Shown here in pieces: positions 44,085 to 54,198 of a stretch of 64,000 bases of DNA. Position 1 is the first letter of the stretch. Each line of letters begins with the position of its first letter. Below the pieces are notes generated by a model. It was not told the origin of the DNA, ran no database searches, and saw only the letters and a program-made list of their open reading frames with translations. A program made the translations under genes and the position numbers. Origin of the DNA: Chroogloeocystis siderophila 5.2 s.c.1 (lineage in GTDB: Bacteria; Cyanobacteriota; Cyanobacteriia; Cyanobacteriales; Chroococcidiopsidaceae); assembly GCF_001904655.1 (NCBI RefSeq), contig NZ_MRCC01000007.1, positions 218,822-282,821 on the forward strand. The letters are read 5' to 3'.

Positions 44085-45107
44085 ATGGTACAGCATCTGA
44101 TTTTTCACAATTGTCCCGATACGGTCAAAGAAGGAATTCGCGACTACTGGAGCCGAAAACAGCCTCGAATTGCTCGACTCTTGCAAACATTTCCAGAGGA
44201 GCAACGGCATTTAAGATTGATGGTCGATCGCAATCCTGACGGCTATCAAGCAAGAGCAGTATTAATGTTGCCGACTCAGGTGCTTGTGGCTCAATCCAAA
44301 ACTCGACAGGACGTGTATCAAGCTGCGATCGATGAAGCTGTCGATATTCTGGCAAAAGAAATTCGTCGCCATAAAGATAAGTTGCGGCGCGATCGCACCC
44401 ACCGGAAAAAACAACAGCAGCAAACAGACTTTGCCAATGCCCTGGAATGGTTGAAACAAGATATTCGCCAACAACGCCGAGAATTCTTCTTTGATTTATT
44501 ACGTCCTGTACTACGCAACTTGCGAAATCATGCCCGTCGGGAATTAGTTTTTGCTCAGCTAGAAGGCAAGGTTTCCCCTGATGAAATGACGGTATCCGAT
44601 CTACTCGATGAAGCGATCCTCCGCGCCTGGGAACGCTTTGAGCAACGCCCACCTCAGCAACCCCTCGATCAATGGATCGGTGGACTAATGCATGAAATCA
44701 TCGATGAGCGAGAAACTAAGGCAATTCCTGCCATTTCTTTAGAGACTGAAATTCCAGAAGATGATCCACGGTTTCGAGTAGAAAGTGGCTGGATTCTAGA
44801 CAATGAGCCATTTTGGGGCGATTTGGAATCTTTGACTTTAGAAGACATCCTTCCCCAACACGAAGTTGAAGAACCCTGGGATGCCTACAGCCTTGATGAG
44901 AAAGAGCGGTGGTTGTTTGCCCAATTATCGAAATTGCCCAAGCTGCAACGTCGGGCATTGATGCTTTACCTCTTAGAAGGATGGGAGGTGGAGGAAATCG
45001 CCATGCTGCAACAACGAAGCGTTGCGGAAGTACAGGCAGATATTGAAGCGGCACAGACTTTCCTTAAAGATCAGTTGTGGCAGCAAATCTATCAACGTCA
45101 AAACTGA
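44085..45107 (+). CDS. HPF/RaiA-sigma-70 fusion protein
   Basis: 340 residues. About 1-115 form an S30AE (HPF/RaiA) domain: LIFHNCPDTVKEGIRDYW, then RHLRLMVDRNPDGYQARAV, LMLPTQVLVAQSKT, and VYQAAIDEAVDILAKEIRRH. About 145-215 resemble sigma-70 region 2 (LRPVLRNLRNHARRELVFAQ ... VSDLLDEAILRAWERFEQRP). About 280-335 resemble region 4 (LSKLPKLQRRALMLYLLEGW, EVEEIAMLQQRSVAEVQADI). Hibernation factors bind the 30S decoding region and halt translation; ECF sigma factors redirect RNA polymerase. Having both in one chain suggests that ribosome occupancy controls access of the sigma part to polymerase. GGAGG is well placed. It has no adjacent anti-sigma factor. Confidence 0.72.
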   Translation: MVQHLIFHNCPDTVKEGIRDYWSRKQPRIARLLQTFPEEQRHLRLMVDRNPDGYQARAVLMLPTQVLVAQSKTRQDVYQAAIDEAVDILAKEIRRHKDKLRRDRTHRKKQQQQTDFANALEWLKQDIRQQRREFFFDLLRPVLRNLRNHARRELVFAQLEGKVSPDEMTVSDLLDEAILRAWERFEQRPPQQPLDQWIGGLMHEIIDERETKAIPAISLETEIPEDDPRFRVESGWILDNEPFWGDLESLTLEDILPQHEVEEPWDAYSLDEKERWLFAQLSKLPKLQRRALMLYLLEGWEVEEIAMLQQRSVAEVQADIEAAQTFLKDQLWQQIYQRQN

Positions 45108-45152
45108 TTGGTAAGTCGCCCACACGTTAACAGACAAGACAACACTCATTCA

Positions 45153-45174
45153 CCTCAGATTTCCCTCAGATTTT
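45153..45174 (-). promoter_or_regulatory. 11-bp tandem direct repeat (candidate operator)
   Basis: Minus strand: CTGAGGGAAATCTGAGG, two CTGAGG half-sites exactly 11 bp apart, each preceded by AAAT. It lies 42 bp upstream of the CBS gene at 45216 and about 45 bp after the HPF-sigma stop, a position suitable for control of the CBS gene and the operon behind it. Confidence 0.5.
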
Positions 45175-45215
45175 CGGCTTAAGCTTAAATAGCCCAGTTT
45201 GGATGAAATGCAACG

Positions 45216-45683
45216 ATGCTGACTGAAACGCGCCAGGTTAAGGATTTGATGACGACCGACCCGGTGACTGTAAAGCCGATAGATTCTGTTGAAACGGTTT
45301 TGCAATGTCTTGAGGAAAACCACATCAGTGGACTTCCTGTAGTCGATGAAACAGGTAAGGTGGTTGGCGTCGTTTCAGAAGCAGATTTGTTATTCAGAGA
45401 GCGTCCTGTTCGCTTGCCATTGTATCTCTCGTTTTTAGGTGGAATTATTTATCTCGAACCGCTTGATCATTTTGTGCAGCAGTTGAAAAAGAGTTTAGGG
45501 ATTTTAGTTCAGGATGTGATGACACCTAACCCAATCACGATCGCCCCAGATGCTCCTATCTCCCAAGCGGCTGATTTAATGCTAGAGAAACGAGTAAATC
45601 GTCTACCTGTTGTGGATGAAGCGGGCGCACTGGTTGGGATTATTACACGGGATGATCTATTACGTGCGTTGAAATCAGATTGA
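45216..45683 (+). CDS. Tandem CBS-domain protein
   Basis: 155 residues with two CBS motifs: QVKDLMTTDPVTVKPIDSVE with ISGLPVVDETGKVVGVVSEA, then VQDVMTPNPITIAPDAPISQ with RLPVVDEAGALVGIITRDDL. There is no other domain. Such stand-alone CBS pairs bind AMP, ATP or c-di-AMP and modulate partner enzymes or transporters. The gene is preceded by the 11-bp repeat and followed by a membrane protein gene 45 bp downstream. Confidence 0.9.
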   Translation: MLTETRQVKDLMTTDPVTVKPIDSVETVLQCLEENHISGLPVVDETGKVVGVVSEADLLFRERPVRLPLYLSFLGGIIYLEPLDHFVQQLKKSLGILVQDVMTPNPITIAPDAPISQAADLMLEKRVNRLPVVDEAGALVGIITRDDLLRALKSD

Positions 45684-45727
45684 TTGCATGACTCTTCCCA
45701 GAGAAGTTCGCAAGGAGCTACAGGATC

Positions 45728-46216
45728 ATGATCAGCAAAATTTCAGACTCGCTTCAAGGTGATAATCGCTCAGCGTTATCATTCTCTTCTTCGCTCCGTT
45801 CCCAGATCAGTGGCTTTTTAGAATTGAGTTTGCTGATCCTTATTTTCGGCGGCTTGGGCTGGTTCACGGTCACTAATCATTCTCCAATCAGCGCGATTTT
45901 GTTGATGATTGCAACCGCAGGAGTGCGTGGCTGTTGGCTAGCGGGGTTTCCAGTTTGGGCTGGCTTACTCTCGCTGACGTTTAGTGCTACCTGGATTCTG
46001 GTTGGTGCCCTGACGGATAGTGGCATCTATGGATGGGCAGTGGCGATCGCCCTCAGTTGGATGAACGTTTTTTTACTCGATATTAGCCTGTCCCATCTGA
46101 TCGACCGTTTCCATCAAACTGGATGGCGTTACTCGCAAATCTTTTGGCTTTTGACTATTATCTACACTCTTAGCGCAATGATAGGAGGAATTCTGTCGAT
46201 TCTATGGAAAGTCTAA
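45728..46216 (+). CDS. Membrane protein of unknown function
   Basis: 162 residues with four hydrophobic helices: FLELSLLILIFGGLGWFTV, ISAILLMIATAGVRGCWLAG, LLSLTFSATWILVGALTDSG, and FWLLTIIYTLSAMIGGIL. AAGGAGCTAC precedes the ATG. I do not recognise the family. It lies between the CBS gene and the gnd-zwf pair, all in the same direction and closely spaced. Confidence 0.65.
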   Translation: MISKISDSLQGDNRSALSFSSSLRSQISGFLELSLLILIFGGLGWFTVTNHSPISAILLMIATAGVRGCWLAGFPVWAGLLSLTFSATWILVGALTDSGIYGWAVAIALSWMNVFLLDISLSHLIDRFHQTGWRYSQIFWLLTIIYTLSAMIGGILSILWKV

Positions 46217-46247
46217 ATGCAAAAAGTCGATGGATGAGATTTTTGTT

Positions 46248-47285
46248 ATGGAACTCGGATTAATCGGACTAGGGCGGATGGGTGCTAGCATGGCACGTCG
46301 GCTAACACAAGCTGGACATACAGTTATTGGCTACACTCGCCAACCTGAAAAAGCAGAGGCATTAGTAAAGGAAGGAGCGATCGCCCGTGGCGTGACTGCT
46401 TTCTCTAATTTAGTGAATGCGCTTGCCAAACCCCGTACCTTCTGGCTGATGTTGCCAGCCGCAACAGTAGATGCTACATTGCATGAACTAGTACCTTTGC
46501 TCGATGCAGACGATATTGTAATTGATGGCGGCAACTCCTACTACGTTGATGACATACGTCGCGCAGCTCAGTTAAAAGTCAAAGGCATTGAATACGTGGA
46601 TTGCGGCACCAGCGGCGGCATTTGGGGAGCGGAACGCGGCTATTGTTTAATGATTGGTGGCAAGGTAGCCACAGTAAACCGATTGCATCCCATCTTTGCG
46701 GCCTTGGCTCCTGGGGTTGCCGCCGCAACACGCACACCGGGTCGTGTAACAAGGGTCGGAACGGTGGAGCAAGGCTATCTGCACTGTGGCTCTCACGGTG
46801 CTGGGCATTTTGTCAAAATGGTGCATAACGGCATTGAATACGGCATTATGGCAGCCTATGCTGAAGGGCTAAATATTCTGCACTACGCCAATATTGGTAA
46901 ACAGGCGCACGCTGTGGATGCAGAAACAACGCCTTTGCGAAATCCAGAGTTTTACCACTACGACTTTAATCTTGCCGATATCGCAGAGGTGTGGCGTAGA
47001 GGCAGTGTGATTAGCTCCTGGTTACTCGATTTAACGGCAACTGCCCTGCTCAAAGATCCCCAATTAAACGACTTCGATGGTCATGTGTCTGACTCTGGAG
47101 AAGGACGATGGACGCTGATTGCTGCTGTTGAAGAAGGCGTTCCGGCGCCTGTTTTGAGTTCAGCCCTCTACTCGCGATTTAGCTCACGGGGTCAAGCCGA
47201 CTTTGCAGATAAGCTGCTCTCTGCTTTGCGCTATGAGTTTGGTGGACATGTGGAAACCTACCGTTCTGGTTCTGGAGGTAAATGA
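46248..47285 (+). CDS. gnd: 6-phosphogluconate dehydrogenase (decarboxylating)
   Basis: Codon 7 of the open frame (ATG 46248, [19 protein letters not shown]) is the family-typical start; the frame is open from 46230. About 345 residues, the short YqeC-type (NAD-linked or NADP-linked) 6PGDH. The nucleotide-binding GLGRMG is near the start. [33 protein letters not shown] (catalytic region) and [20 protein letters not shown] are all present. It oxidises 6-phosphogluconate to ribulose-5-phosphate with NAD(P)H and CO2. It overlaps zwf by 4 bp (ATGA), so the two oxidative pentose phosphate enzymes are made together. Confidence 0.92.
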   Translation: MELGLIGLGRMGASMARRLTQAGHTVIGYTRQPEKAEALVKEGAIARGVTAFSNLVNALAKPRTFWLMLPAATVDATLHELVPLLDADDIVIDGGNSYYVDDIRRAAQLKVKGIEYVDCGTSGGIWGAERGYCLMIGGKVATVNRLHPIFAALAPGVAAATRTPGRVTRVGTVEQGYLHCGSHGAGHFVKMVHNGIEYGIMAAYAEGLNILHYANIGKQAHAVDAETTPLRNPEFYHYDFNLADIAEVWRRGSVISSWLLDLTATALLKDPQLNDFDGHVSDSGEGRWTLIAAVEEGVPAPVLSSALYSRFSSRGQADFADKLLSALRYEFGGHVETYRSGSGGK

Positions 47286-48661
47286 TCGTAGCCACACCGT
47301 CTGATGCACTTGTCTTGTTTGGAATCACAGGTGATTTAGCCTACAAGAAAATCTTTCCAGCGTTGCAGGCAATGATTCAGCAGGGACACCTGGATATTCC
47401 GGTGATTGGGGTAGCAAGGCGTGACTGGAGCATTGAGCAATTACAAAGCCATATTCACAGCAGCCTGGAGGAACGGGAAGGGGTGGATGAAGCTGCCTTT
47501 AAGAAGCTGTGTTCATTACTTTGCTACATTTCAGGAGATTATGGCGATCGCGCGACTTATGAAAAGCTTTGTCATGTCCTAGAAAACTCAAAGAGTCCCT
47601 TATTTTACTTAGCGATTCCGCCCAGCCTGTTTAGCACCGTCGTAGCTGGATTAAAGCAGGTCAATTGTTCTCAAAATGGGCGTGTCATTGTAGAAAAACC
47701 CTTTGGACGCGATCTTGCATCTGCACGCCACCTGAATCAAATTCTCCACACGCTGTTCTCAGAAGAACAAATCTTTCGGATTGACCATTATCTTGGCAAA
47801 GAGCCAGTTCAGAATCTGCTTTATATGCGCTTTGCCAACTCCCTATTAGAACCCATCTGGAACCGTACCCATGTTTCTAGCATTCAAATAACAATGGCTG
47901 AAACTCTCGATATTCAGGGGCGCGGCAAGTTTTATGAAGAAACAGGCGCCATTCGAGACGTCATCCAAAATCATCTGCTTCAAGTGCTTGCATGCCTCAT
48001 TATGGAGCCACCACTCACCGAGGATAGTGATGCAATTCGCAAAGAAAAAGCACGTATCTTAAAAGCAATTCGTCCAATTGATCCGTTCGATGTTGTTCGG
48101 GGGCAATATCGTGGCTATCGCCAGGAGACTGATGTTGCCCCTGACTCTAAAGTAGAAACGTTTGCAGCGATCAAGCTCGAACTCGAAACCTGGCGATGGG
48201 CAGGGGTGCCAATTTACCTGCGCGCGGGGAAATGTCTACCGATTTCTGCAACAGAAGTGTTACTCAGGCTCAAGCGTCCTCCTCAAGATGTGTTTGGTGA
48301 ACGGGCGTTTGGATTGGCGAACTATTTTTACTTTCGTCTCAGTCCTAATATGTTAACCGCGATCGGAGTTCGCTCTAAAGCACCCGGTGAGGGAATGGTT
48401 GGTAATGAAGTAGGACTGGTTGCTCAGGTTGAACCTGCGAGTGAAATGCAACCCTACGAGCGCCTCTTAGGAGATGCAATTAAAGGAGAACCCATGCTGT
48501 TTGCCCATCAGGAGGAAATAGAAGCCCAGTGGCGAATTGTGGAGCCTATTTTGACCAGAAAATCGCCAGTTTATGAGTATGAACCCGGCACATGGGGACC
48601 TCCCCTTGCCGATCGCCTGACTCCACTCGATGGTGGTTGGCATTTTCCACTTTTAGATTGA
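47282..48661 (+). CDS. zwf: Glucose-6-phosphate 1-dehydrogenase
   Basis: 459 residues, slightly shorter than the usual ~500. The NADP-binding N-terminus is [20 protein letters not shown]. The active-site motif [19 protein letters not shown] is intact. [17 protein letters not shown] and [17 protein letters not shown] are typical. It makes NADPH from glucose-6-phosphate, used by thioredoxin and glutathione systems under oxidative stress and in the dark. Cyanobacteria normally have another zwf linked to opcA; opcA is absent here, so this extra copy may escape OpcA-dependent control. Confidence 0.95.
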   Translation: MIVATPSDALVLFGITGDLAYKKIFPALQAMIQQGHLDIPVIGVARRDWSIEQLQSHIHSSLEEREGVDEAAFKKLCSLLCYISGDYGDRATYEKLCHVLENSKSPLFYLAIPPSLFSTVVAGLKQVNCSQNGRVIVEKPFGRDLASARHLNQILHTLFSEEQIFRIDHYLGKEPVQNLLYMRFANSLLEPIWNRTHVSSIQITMAETLDIQGRGKFYEETGAIRDVIQNHLLQVLACLIMEPPLTEDSDAIRKEKARILKAIRPIDPFDVVRGQYRGYRQETDVAPDSKVETFAAIKLELETWRWAGVPIYLRAGKCLPISATEVLLRLKRPPQDVFGERAFGLANYFYFRLSPNMLTAIGVRSKAPGEGMVGNEVGLVAQVEPASEMQPYERLLGDAIKGEPMLFAHQEEIEAQWRIVEPILTRKSPVYEYEPGTWGPPLADRLTPLDGGWHFPLLD

Positions 48662-48774
48662 ATGGAATCAATCAAATTTTGCCCTGAAAATGATCTTAAT
48701 GATCTTAATTGAGGTCACTATCATGAACATGAGGGAAAATGACTTGACACGCCTGGCATACGGAGGAAAACCAA

Positions 48775-50466
48775 GTGTCTTCTGAGCTAAATGGTGTCAT
48801 GTTGCAGGGCTTTCACTGGTTTCTCCAGGAAAATAGTTTTCCCGGTAGCCAGGGGAGAAAGCTTTGGCAGTTTCTCAGAGATGAAGCTCCTCATTATAGA
48901 TCTATTGGCATTGATGCAATTTGGATTCCACCAGCCTACAAGCCAGCTTTCAATCGCACAAATAGCGTTGGCTATGATGTCTATGCTCACTTTGAGCTTG
49001 GCGAATTTCCCATCTCTGGCGATCCCGATCCGAATCCAGAAACTAAATATGGCAGCAAACAAGATTTACTAGCAGCCATCGAAGCACTACACAGTGATGG
49101 CACAAATCAGCGAATTCAAGTTTATGCCGATGTGGTTCTCAATCACAAAATGGGAGGTGCTCAGGATGACTATTGGCAGGCAATTCGAGTTGAGAAAGAT
49201 AATCGCAACATAGAGCGTTGGTGGGATGGCTACGAAAGCGGTCTAATTGAAATTCAAGGGTACACAAAGTTTGAATACCCAGATCGGCAAAATAAGTACT
49301 CTAGCTTCAAATGGTATTCTCGCCATTTTGATAGTGTGGATGCCGCCGCAAAAATTCGCCAAGGGGACTGGGAATTTTTTGAACCGTCTGGCAAATATAT
49401 TTATCGCTACTTGTTTAACGAGGAAAATTATATTCCCCAAGTCAAATCTTTTGCCCAATGGGTATCCCTAGAAAAAGGGAATTACGATTATTTAGCAGGC
49501 TGCGATCTGGATTATGGGCGCTATGATGTGCGGGAGGAAATGAAATACTGGGGGTCTTGGCTCGTTCAGGAGCTTGATGTGGATGGCGTGCGGCTGGACG
49601 CAGTGAAACACATTAATGCCGACTTCATCCGCGAATGGCTAGGGCACGTTCGCTGGTCTACTGGTAGAAACTTATTTGCTGTTGCAGAATATCTCTCTGG
49701 GGATCTTAATGCCCTCCATGCTTATATTAAACGGGTTACATCAGAAGGTGACTATCCCCAACGACTTTGTTTATTTGACTTTCCCCTGCGATTCAAGTTT
49801 GGTGATGCCAGTCGTCAGGGGCAAGCCTATGATTTGAGAAACCTCAACAGCAGCACCTTGATGGCTGAACAACCAGCACTGGCGGTTACTTTTGTTGAGA
49901 ATCATGATTATGAGTATGGTCGTTTCTATGAATCTCATGTCGAGGAGTGGTTTAAGCCGTTAGCCTATGCCTACATTTTGCTACGGCGGCAGGGGTATCC
50001 TTGTATTTTCTTCCCCGATTATTATGGTTCAGGCAATTGGTATGAGGCAGAAAGGCAGTGGCATCGCGCTCAACTCTCAGGGAATAGCTATCTCGATCTC
50101 CTCCTGCAACTGAGAAAGCAGTTTGCTCTAGGTGAAGAACAATATTACGCCAATCCCAACGTTGCAGGCTGGGTAAGATTGGGGTTTGTTCCTGGCGCAA
50201 AGGGGGCTATGGCTGTTGTCATCAATAATGCATACAACCGTGTGGAGGCAATTCGTATGAATACGGGACGTTCGAGCAAACGTTTCTATCACCTGGCAAC
50301 CATTAAAGCAACGCCAGATGGCTTCCTGGTTGTGCGCGATCGCTACGAAATGTATGGCAGTAAAGCCGAAGAACTCTACACTGATGAATTTGGTTGGGCT
50401 GATTTCCTGGCTGATGGCGGCACGGTTGCCATTTGGATTGAAGATGGGGTGGGATTATCGAGTTAA
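48775..50466 (+). CDS. Alpha-amylase (GH13, cytoplasmic type)
   Basis: 563 residues from GTG 48775 (GGAGGAAAACCAA upstream). Four GH13 conserved regions: DVVLNHKMGG, DGVRLDAVKHI with the nucleophile Asp, AVAEYLSGDLNA with the general acid Glu, and VTFVENHDYEYG with the third Asp. There is no signal peptide, so it acts in the cytoplasm on glycogen or maltodextrin. Together with zwf and gnd it forms a short route from stored glucan via glucose phosphate to NADPH. The start choice is supported by MLQGFHWFLQENSFPGS, which is the usual N-terminus of this group. Confidence 0.93.
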   Translation: MSSELNGVMLQGFHWFLQENSFPGSQGRKLWQFLRDEAPHYRSIGIDAIWIPPAYKPAFNRTNSVGYDVYAHFELGEFPISGDPDPNPETKYGSKQDLLAAIEALHSDGTNQRIQVYADVVLNHKMGGAQDDYWQAIRVEKDNRNIERWWDGYESGLIEIQGYTKFEYPDRQNKYSSFKWYSRHFDSVDAAAKIRQGDWEFFEPSGKYIYRYLFNEENYIPQVKSFAQWVSLEKGNYDYLAGCDLDYGRYDVREEMKYWGSWLVQELDVDGVRLDAVKHINADFIREWLGHVRWSTGRNLFAVAEYLSGDLNALHAYIKRVTSEGDYPQRLCLFDFPLRFKFGDASRQGQAYDLRNLNSSTLMAEQPALAVTFVENHDYEYGRFYESHVEEWFKPLAYAYILLRRQGYPCIFFPDYYGSGNWYEAERQWHRAQLSGNSYLDLLLQLRKQFALGEEQYYANPNVAGWVRLGFVPGAKGAMAVVINNAYNRVEAIRMNTGRSSKRFYHLATIKATPDGFLVVRDRYEMYGSKAEELYTDEFGWADFLADGGTVAIWIEDGVGLSS

Positions 50467-50646
50467 ATCAAGTTTGTAAAACCTGATCGCAAATTCGCAC
50501 CACGATAAACACTAAATTGTCATTCTAAGGAGTCAAAATTTTATTGCAAAATGCCTATTGTTGAAGCTTAAGTACATCTCTGGTGATTGCCAGTTCCAGG
50601 AAAAAGACAATTATCTATCAAAATCATCATTGAAACCATCAAATTT
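50467..50646. other. Intergenic region upstream of hsp20-lon
   Basis: 180 bp. The open frame from 50587 extends the hsp20 gene upstream but does not look conserved. No 11-bp repeat is visible. The promoter for hsp20-lon-marC is presumably here. Confidence 0.3.
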
Positions 50647-51054
50647 ATGCGCTACCGTCGATTTAGCTACCGATATACGGGTGTTTTTTCTGGCATAACT
50701 TCGCCTTCCCAGTCCACCGTTTGGGAAGGTCAACTTCAGGCAAGCTTTGCCTATCCACAGTGGCAACCCGCCGCCGACCTCTATGAAACGCCCACCGCCC
50801 TAATTGTGAAAGTTGAAGTGGCGGGCATGGTGGAAGAAGACTTTGAAATTTCCCTCTACGAAAATGCCCTGATAATTCAAGGTGTGCGCCCCTGGGAGAG
50901 CTTTGAAGGGGAGGGACTGTACCACGCTGTTAACATTCACTATGGTGCTTTTCGACTGGAAGTTCCCATCCAGCAGCGAATTGAGCGCGATCGCATCCAA
51001 GCTCGTTACGACCGAGGATTTTTATATGTAATTATACTTAAAATGGAGGTATGA
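50647..51054 (+). CDS. Second small heat-shock protein
   Basis: ATG 50647 gives about 135 residues ([16 protein letters not shown]); the 20-residue extension from 50587 has no conservation. The alpha-crystallin domain covers about 40-130 ([59 protein letters not shown]). It is clearly divergent from HspA at 26785: the N-terminal arm is basic and the G-x-L motif is GFLYVI. Lon follows immediately, with overlapping or adjacent start, so a holdase and a protease are co-expressed. Confidence 0.85.
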   Translation: MRYRRFSYRYTGVFSGITSPSQSTVWEGQLQASFAYPQWQPAADLYETPTALIVKVEVAGMVEEDFEISLYENALIIQGVRPWESFEGEGLYHAVNIHYGAFRLEVPIQQRIERDRIQARYDRGFLYVIILKMEV

Positions 51055-51056
51055 TT

Positions 51057-53534
51057 ATGAACATTGATTCTATCAGTACTGATCGGAGTCCCGAAACAGA
51101 CGCCCAAAATATTGCCAAAATTCCCGATGCCTTACCTGTATTACCTTTGATCAATACCGTTGTTGTTCCCATGGCGGTAGCTCCCATAGTCGTCGGGCAA
51201 GAGCGATCAGTCAAGCTTGTAGATGAAGTCATGCGTACTAATCGGCTAGTGGCACTGGTGGCGCAGCGGCACCCAGAGGCCCGTCCAGCAGGTCCGGATG
51301 ATATTTACCGTATGGGGACAGCCGCCATTATTCACCGACTGTTGCGTTTACCGGATGGCACCCTCCAACTCGTCGTTCAGGGACTGGAGCGCATTCGCAT
51401 CCTGGAATTTCTGCAAACCGAACCCTTTCTGGTCGCGCGGGTAGAACAATCGACCGAGCAGGTGACAGCGAGTACGGAACTGGAAGCGCTGCGCCGCACG
51501 CTGGGTGAGTTGTTTAGCAAACTGGTGCCCCTGACGGAGGATATTCCTAACGAATTAGCCGCCGCTGGTGAGAACATTGGCGATCCTCGCCTGTTTGCTT
51601 ACCTAGTCGCGGCAATGACCCCGATGGAAACTCCCGTGCGGCAAGAAATCCTGGAGTTAGATGCAGTGGAAAATAAACTCCAGCGACTGATTGAGATTGT
51701 CCAACAAGAATTAGCCGTACGGGAGTTACAGCAGCAAATTAGCTCGGATGCCCAGGAAAAAATTTCTAAATCTCAACGGGAATACATTCTTCGGGAGCAA
51801 TTGAAATCAATTCAGCGTGAACTGGGTGAAGAAAACGCAGAACAAGCAGAAATTCAAGAACTACGCAACCAACTGGAAGCAGCCCAGCTCCCCGAAGAAG
51901 CCCGTAAAGAGGCATTCCGCGAATTGTCACGCCTGGAACGACTGCCCGCCATTTCACCCGAATATGGCATGATTCGTACCTATCTCGACTGGATGGTAAG
52001 TTTACCCTGGAACACGACCACGGGGGAGGCGATCGACCTGGGATATGCGCACCAAGTATTAGATGAAGATCACTATGATCTGGAGAAGGTCAAAGACCGG
52101 ATTCTGGAATATCTGGCGGTCAAAAAGCTCAAGAGTGAACGCGCTGCTGTTCTGGAAGAGCAATCCTCTGTCCAGGAAAAGGCTCCAGAAGAGGCACTAG
52201 CTTCCCAAAAGCCTCCAGAACCGGTGCTAGAAGATATTCGCCGCGAACCGATTTTGTGTTTTGTGGGGCCACCCGGCGTGGGTAAAACTTCCCTGGGACA
52301 GTCGATCGCCCGGGCAATGGGACGCAAGTTTGTCCGCATTAGTTTAGGCGGAGTGAGTGATGAAGCCGAGATTCGCGGTCATCGTCGTACCTACATTGGG
52401 GCGTTACCAGGGCGCTTAATTCAAGCTCTGCGACGAGCCGAAACGGCTGATCCAGTGTTTATGCTGGATGAAGTGGATAAACTGGGCAGAAGTTTTCAGG
52501 GCGATCCAGCAGCAGCCCTGCTGGAAGTCCTCGATCCAGCCCAAAATCATACCTTCGTAGACACCTATTTGGGGGTTCCTTTTGATTTATCCAGGGTATT
52601 GTTTATCTGCACAGCCAACACTGTCGAAACCATCCCCTCTCCCTTACTCGATCGCATGGAGGTTTTAAGTCTCTCCGGCTATACCGAAATGGAGAAGTTG
52701 CACATTGCTCGTCGCTATCTGCTGCCCAAACAGCTACGGACAAATGGACTCAAGCCAGAGGAACTGGCAATTACCGATGCGGCACTCCAGCGGATTATTC
52801 GGGAATATACCCGTGAAGCAGGGGTGCGCAGCCTGGAGCGAGAAATTGGTGCGGTGGTGCGCAAAGTGGCTCGCCAAATTGCGGAAGGAAAAGTGACAGC
52901 CACTACCGTCGAAGCCGAGCAACTTCCTGATTATCTGCGTCGCCCCCGGTTTCTTGATGAAGTGGTGGAACGGATTGATCGCCCCGGTATTGCCACGGGT
53001 TTAGCCTGGACTCCTGCTGGCGGCGATGTGTTATTTGTGGAAGCGACCATGATGCCTGGACGTGCCGAACAGTTGGTGTTAACCGGGATGCTGGGGGATG
53101 TGATGCGTGAGTCTGCTCAGGCAGCCCTGTCCTATGTGCGGTCTAATGCGGAAAAATTGGGGATTGATCCCAAGGTATTTATGGGCAAAATCGTGCATGT
53201 GCATGTGCCAGCTGGGGCGACACCCAAGGATGGACCCTCAGCGGGGGTGACGATGGTGACGGCGATCGCCTCTGTTGCCTCTGGTCGCTTGGTTCGTAAT
53301 GATGTGGCCATGACGGGAGAAATCACGCTGCGGGGCAAAGTGCTACCAGTGGGGGGAATTCGGGAAAAAGTATTAGCCGCCTATCGAGCAGGGATTAAGA
53401 CAGTGATTCTCCCCCAGCGGAACAAACCGGATCTAGAAGATGTGCCAGAAGAAGTGCGCCATCAGCTTCAGTTTGTACCCGTGAGTGCGGCGGAGGAAGT
53501 TCTGGCGACGGCGTTGACACCTGCCAATTCTTGA
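51057..53534 (+). CDS. lon: ATP-dependent protease Lon
   Basis: 825 residues from ATG 51057, chosen because GGAGG is 9 bases upstream; ATG 51051 is only 3 bases from it and overlaps the hsp20 stop. The N-terminal LonN domain begins [21 protein letters not shown]+ has [20 protein letters not shown] and Walker [16 protein letters not shown]. The Ser-Lys dyad is in [17 protein letters not shown] (catalytic Ser) and later [20 protein letters not shown] (Lys). Lon degrades misfolded proteins. Most cyanobacteria are known to lack Lon, so this gene is a marker of acquisition. Confidence 0.96.
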   Translation: MNIDSISTDRSPETDAQNIAKIPDALPVLPLINTVVVPMAVAPIVVGQERSVKLVDEVMRTNRLVALVAQRHPEARPAGPDDIYRMGTAAIIHRLLRLPDGTLQLVVQGLERIRILEFLQTEPFLVARVEQSTEQVTASTELEALRRTLGELFSKLVPLTEDIPNELAAAGENIGDPRLFAYLVAAMTPMETPVRQEILELDAVENKLQRLIEIVQQELAVRELQQQISSDAQEKISKSQREYILREQLKSIQRELGEENAEQAEIQELRNQLEAAQLPEEARKEAFRELSRLERLPAISPEYGMIRTYLDWMVSLPWNTTTGEAIDLGYAHQVLDEDHYDLEKVKDRILEYLAVKKLKSERAAVLEEQSSVQEKAPEEALASQKPPEPVLEDIRREPILCFVGPPGVGKTSLGQSIARAMGRKFVRISLGGVSDEAEIRGHRRTYIGALPGRLIQALRRAETADPVFMLDEVDKLGRSFQGDPAAALLEVLDPAQNHTFVDTYLGVPFDLSRVLFICTANTVETIPSPLLDRMEVLSLSGYTEMEKLHIARRYLLPKQLRTNGLKPEELAITDAALQRIIREYTREAGVRSLEREIGAVVRKVARQIAEGKVTATTVEAEQLPDYLRRPRFLDEVVERIDRPGIATGLAWTPAGGDVLFVEATMMPGRAEQLVLTGMLGDVMRESAQAALSYVRSNAEKLGIDPKVFMGKIVHVHVPAGATPKDGPSAGVTMVTAIASVASGRLVRNDVAMTGEITLRGKVLPVGGIREKVLAAYRAGIKTVILPQRNKPDLEDVPEEVRHQLQFVPVSAAEEVLATALTPANS

Positions 53535-53552
53535 TGCTTCATTATCTTTCCC

Positions 53553-54179
53553 ATGACCTCTTTTATTCTGCGGGCATTCCTCACCCTCTTCGTCGTTCTC
53601 GACCCGATTGGGTTAGTGCCCATTTTTCTGACCCTGGCTGGCGAGTATGCGCCTAAAGTGCAAATGCGAATCATTCGTCAGGCGGTTTTAGTCGCAGGAG
53701 GAATTTTATTAGTTTTTGCATTGTTTGGGAATAACTTGCTACGTTATCTAGGCATTAGTGTTGAGGCTTTTCAGGTAGCTGCTGGAATTTTGTTACTGAA
53801 AATTGCAGTTGATATGGTGTTTGCCCAGCAGCAGCGAGAAACTAAGGCAGAAGAATCGGAAGCCCAAACCCGGACAGACATTAGTATTTTTCCCTTGGGG
53901 ACTCCTTTAATAGCCGGGCCTGGGACCCTAGCCAGCATTTTAGTCTTGCAGGGGGAAGCGGCAATCTATCCCTTTGGTACGGCGATCGTTTTAGCTATCG
54001 CCATGTTCGTATTGTTGCTGCTTTATGGTTCCTTGGCGATCGCCCAAACCCTGACTCGGTGGCTTGGACGGACGGGGATTAATGTCGTTTCCAGAGTGTT
54101 GGGAATTTTACTCGCGGCATTGGCAGTGCAGTATGTAATAGATAGTATTTTGGCTCTCATCAAAAAAACATTGTTTTGA
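53553..54179 (+). CDS. marC: MarC-family membrane protein
   Basis: 208 residues with six membrane helices and the family signature LFVVLDPIGLVPIFLTLAGE near the start. FPLGTPLIAGPGTLASILVL is also family-typical. MarC/UPF0056 proteins are not drug pumps despite the name; their function is unknown, and some are linked to temperature-related phenotypes. It starts 18 bp after lon and probably belongs to its operon. Confidence 0.85.
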   Translation: MTSFILRAFLTLFVVLDPIGLVPIFLTLAGEYAPKVQMRIIRQAVLVAGGILLVFALFGNNLLRYLGISVEAFQVAAGILLLKIAVDMVFAQQQRETKAEESEAQTRTDISIFPLGTPLIAGPGTLASILVLQGEAAIYPFGTAIVLAIAMFVLLLLYGSLAIAQTLTRWLGRTGINVVSRVLGILLAALAVQYVIDSILALIKKTLF

Positions 54180-54198
54180 GTACATAGAATAAAAGCAA

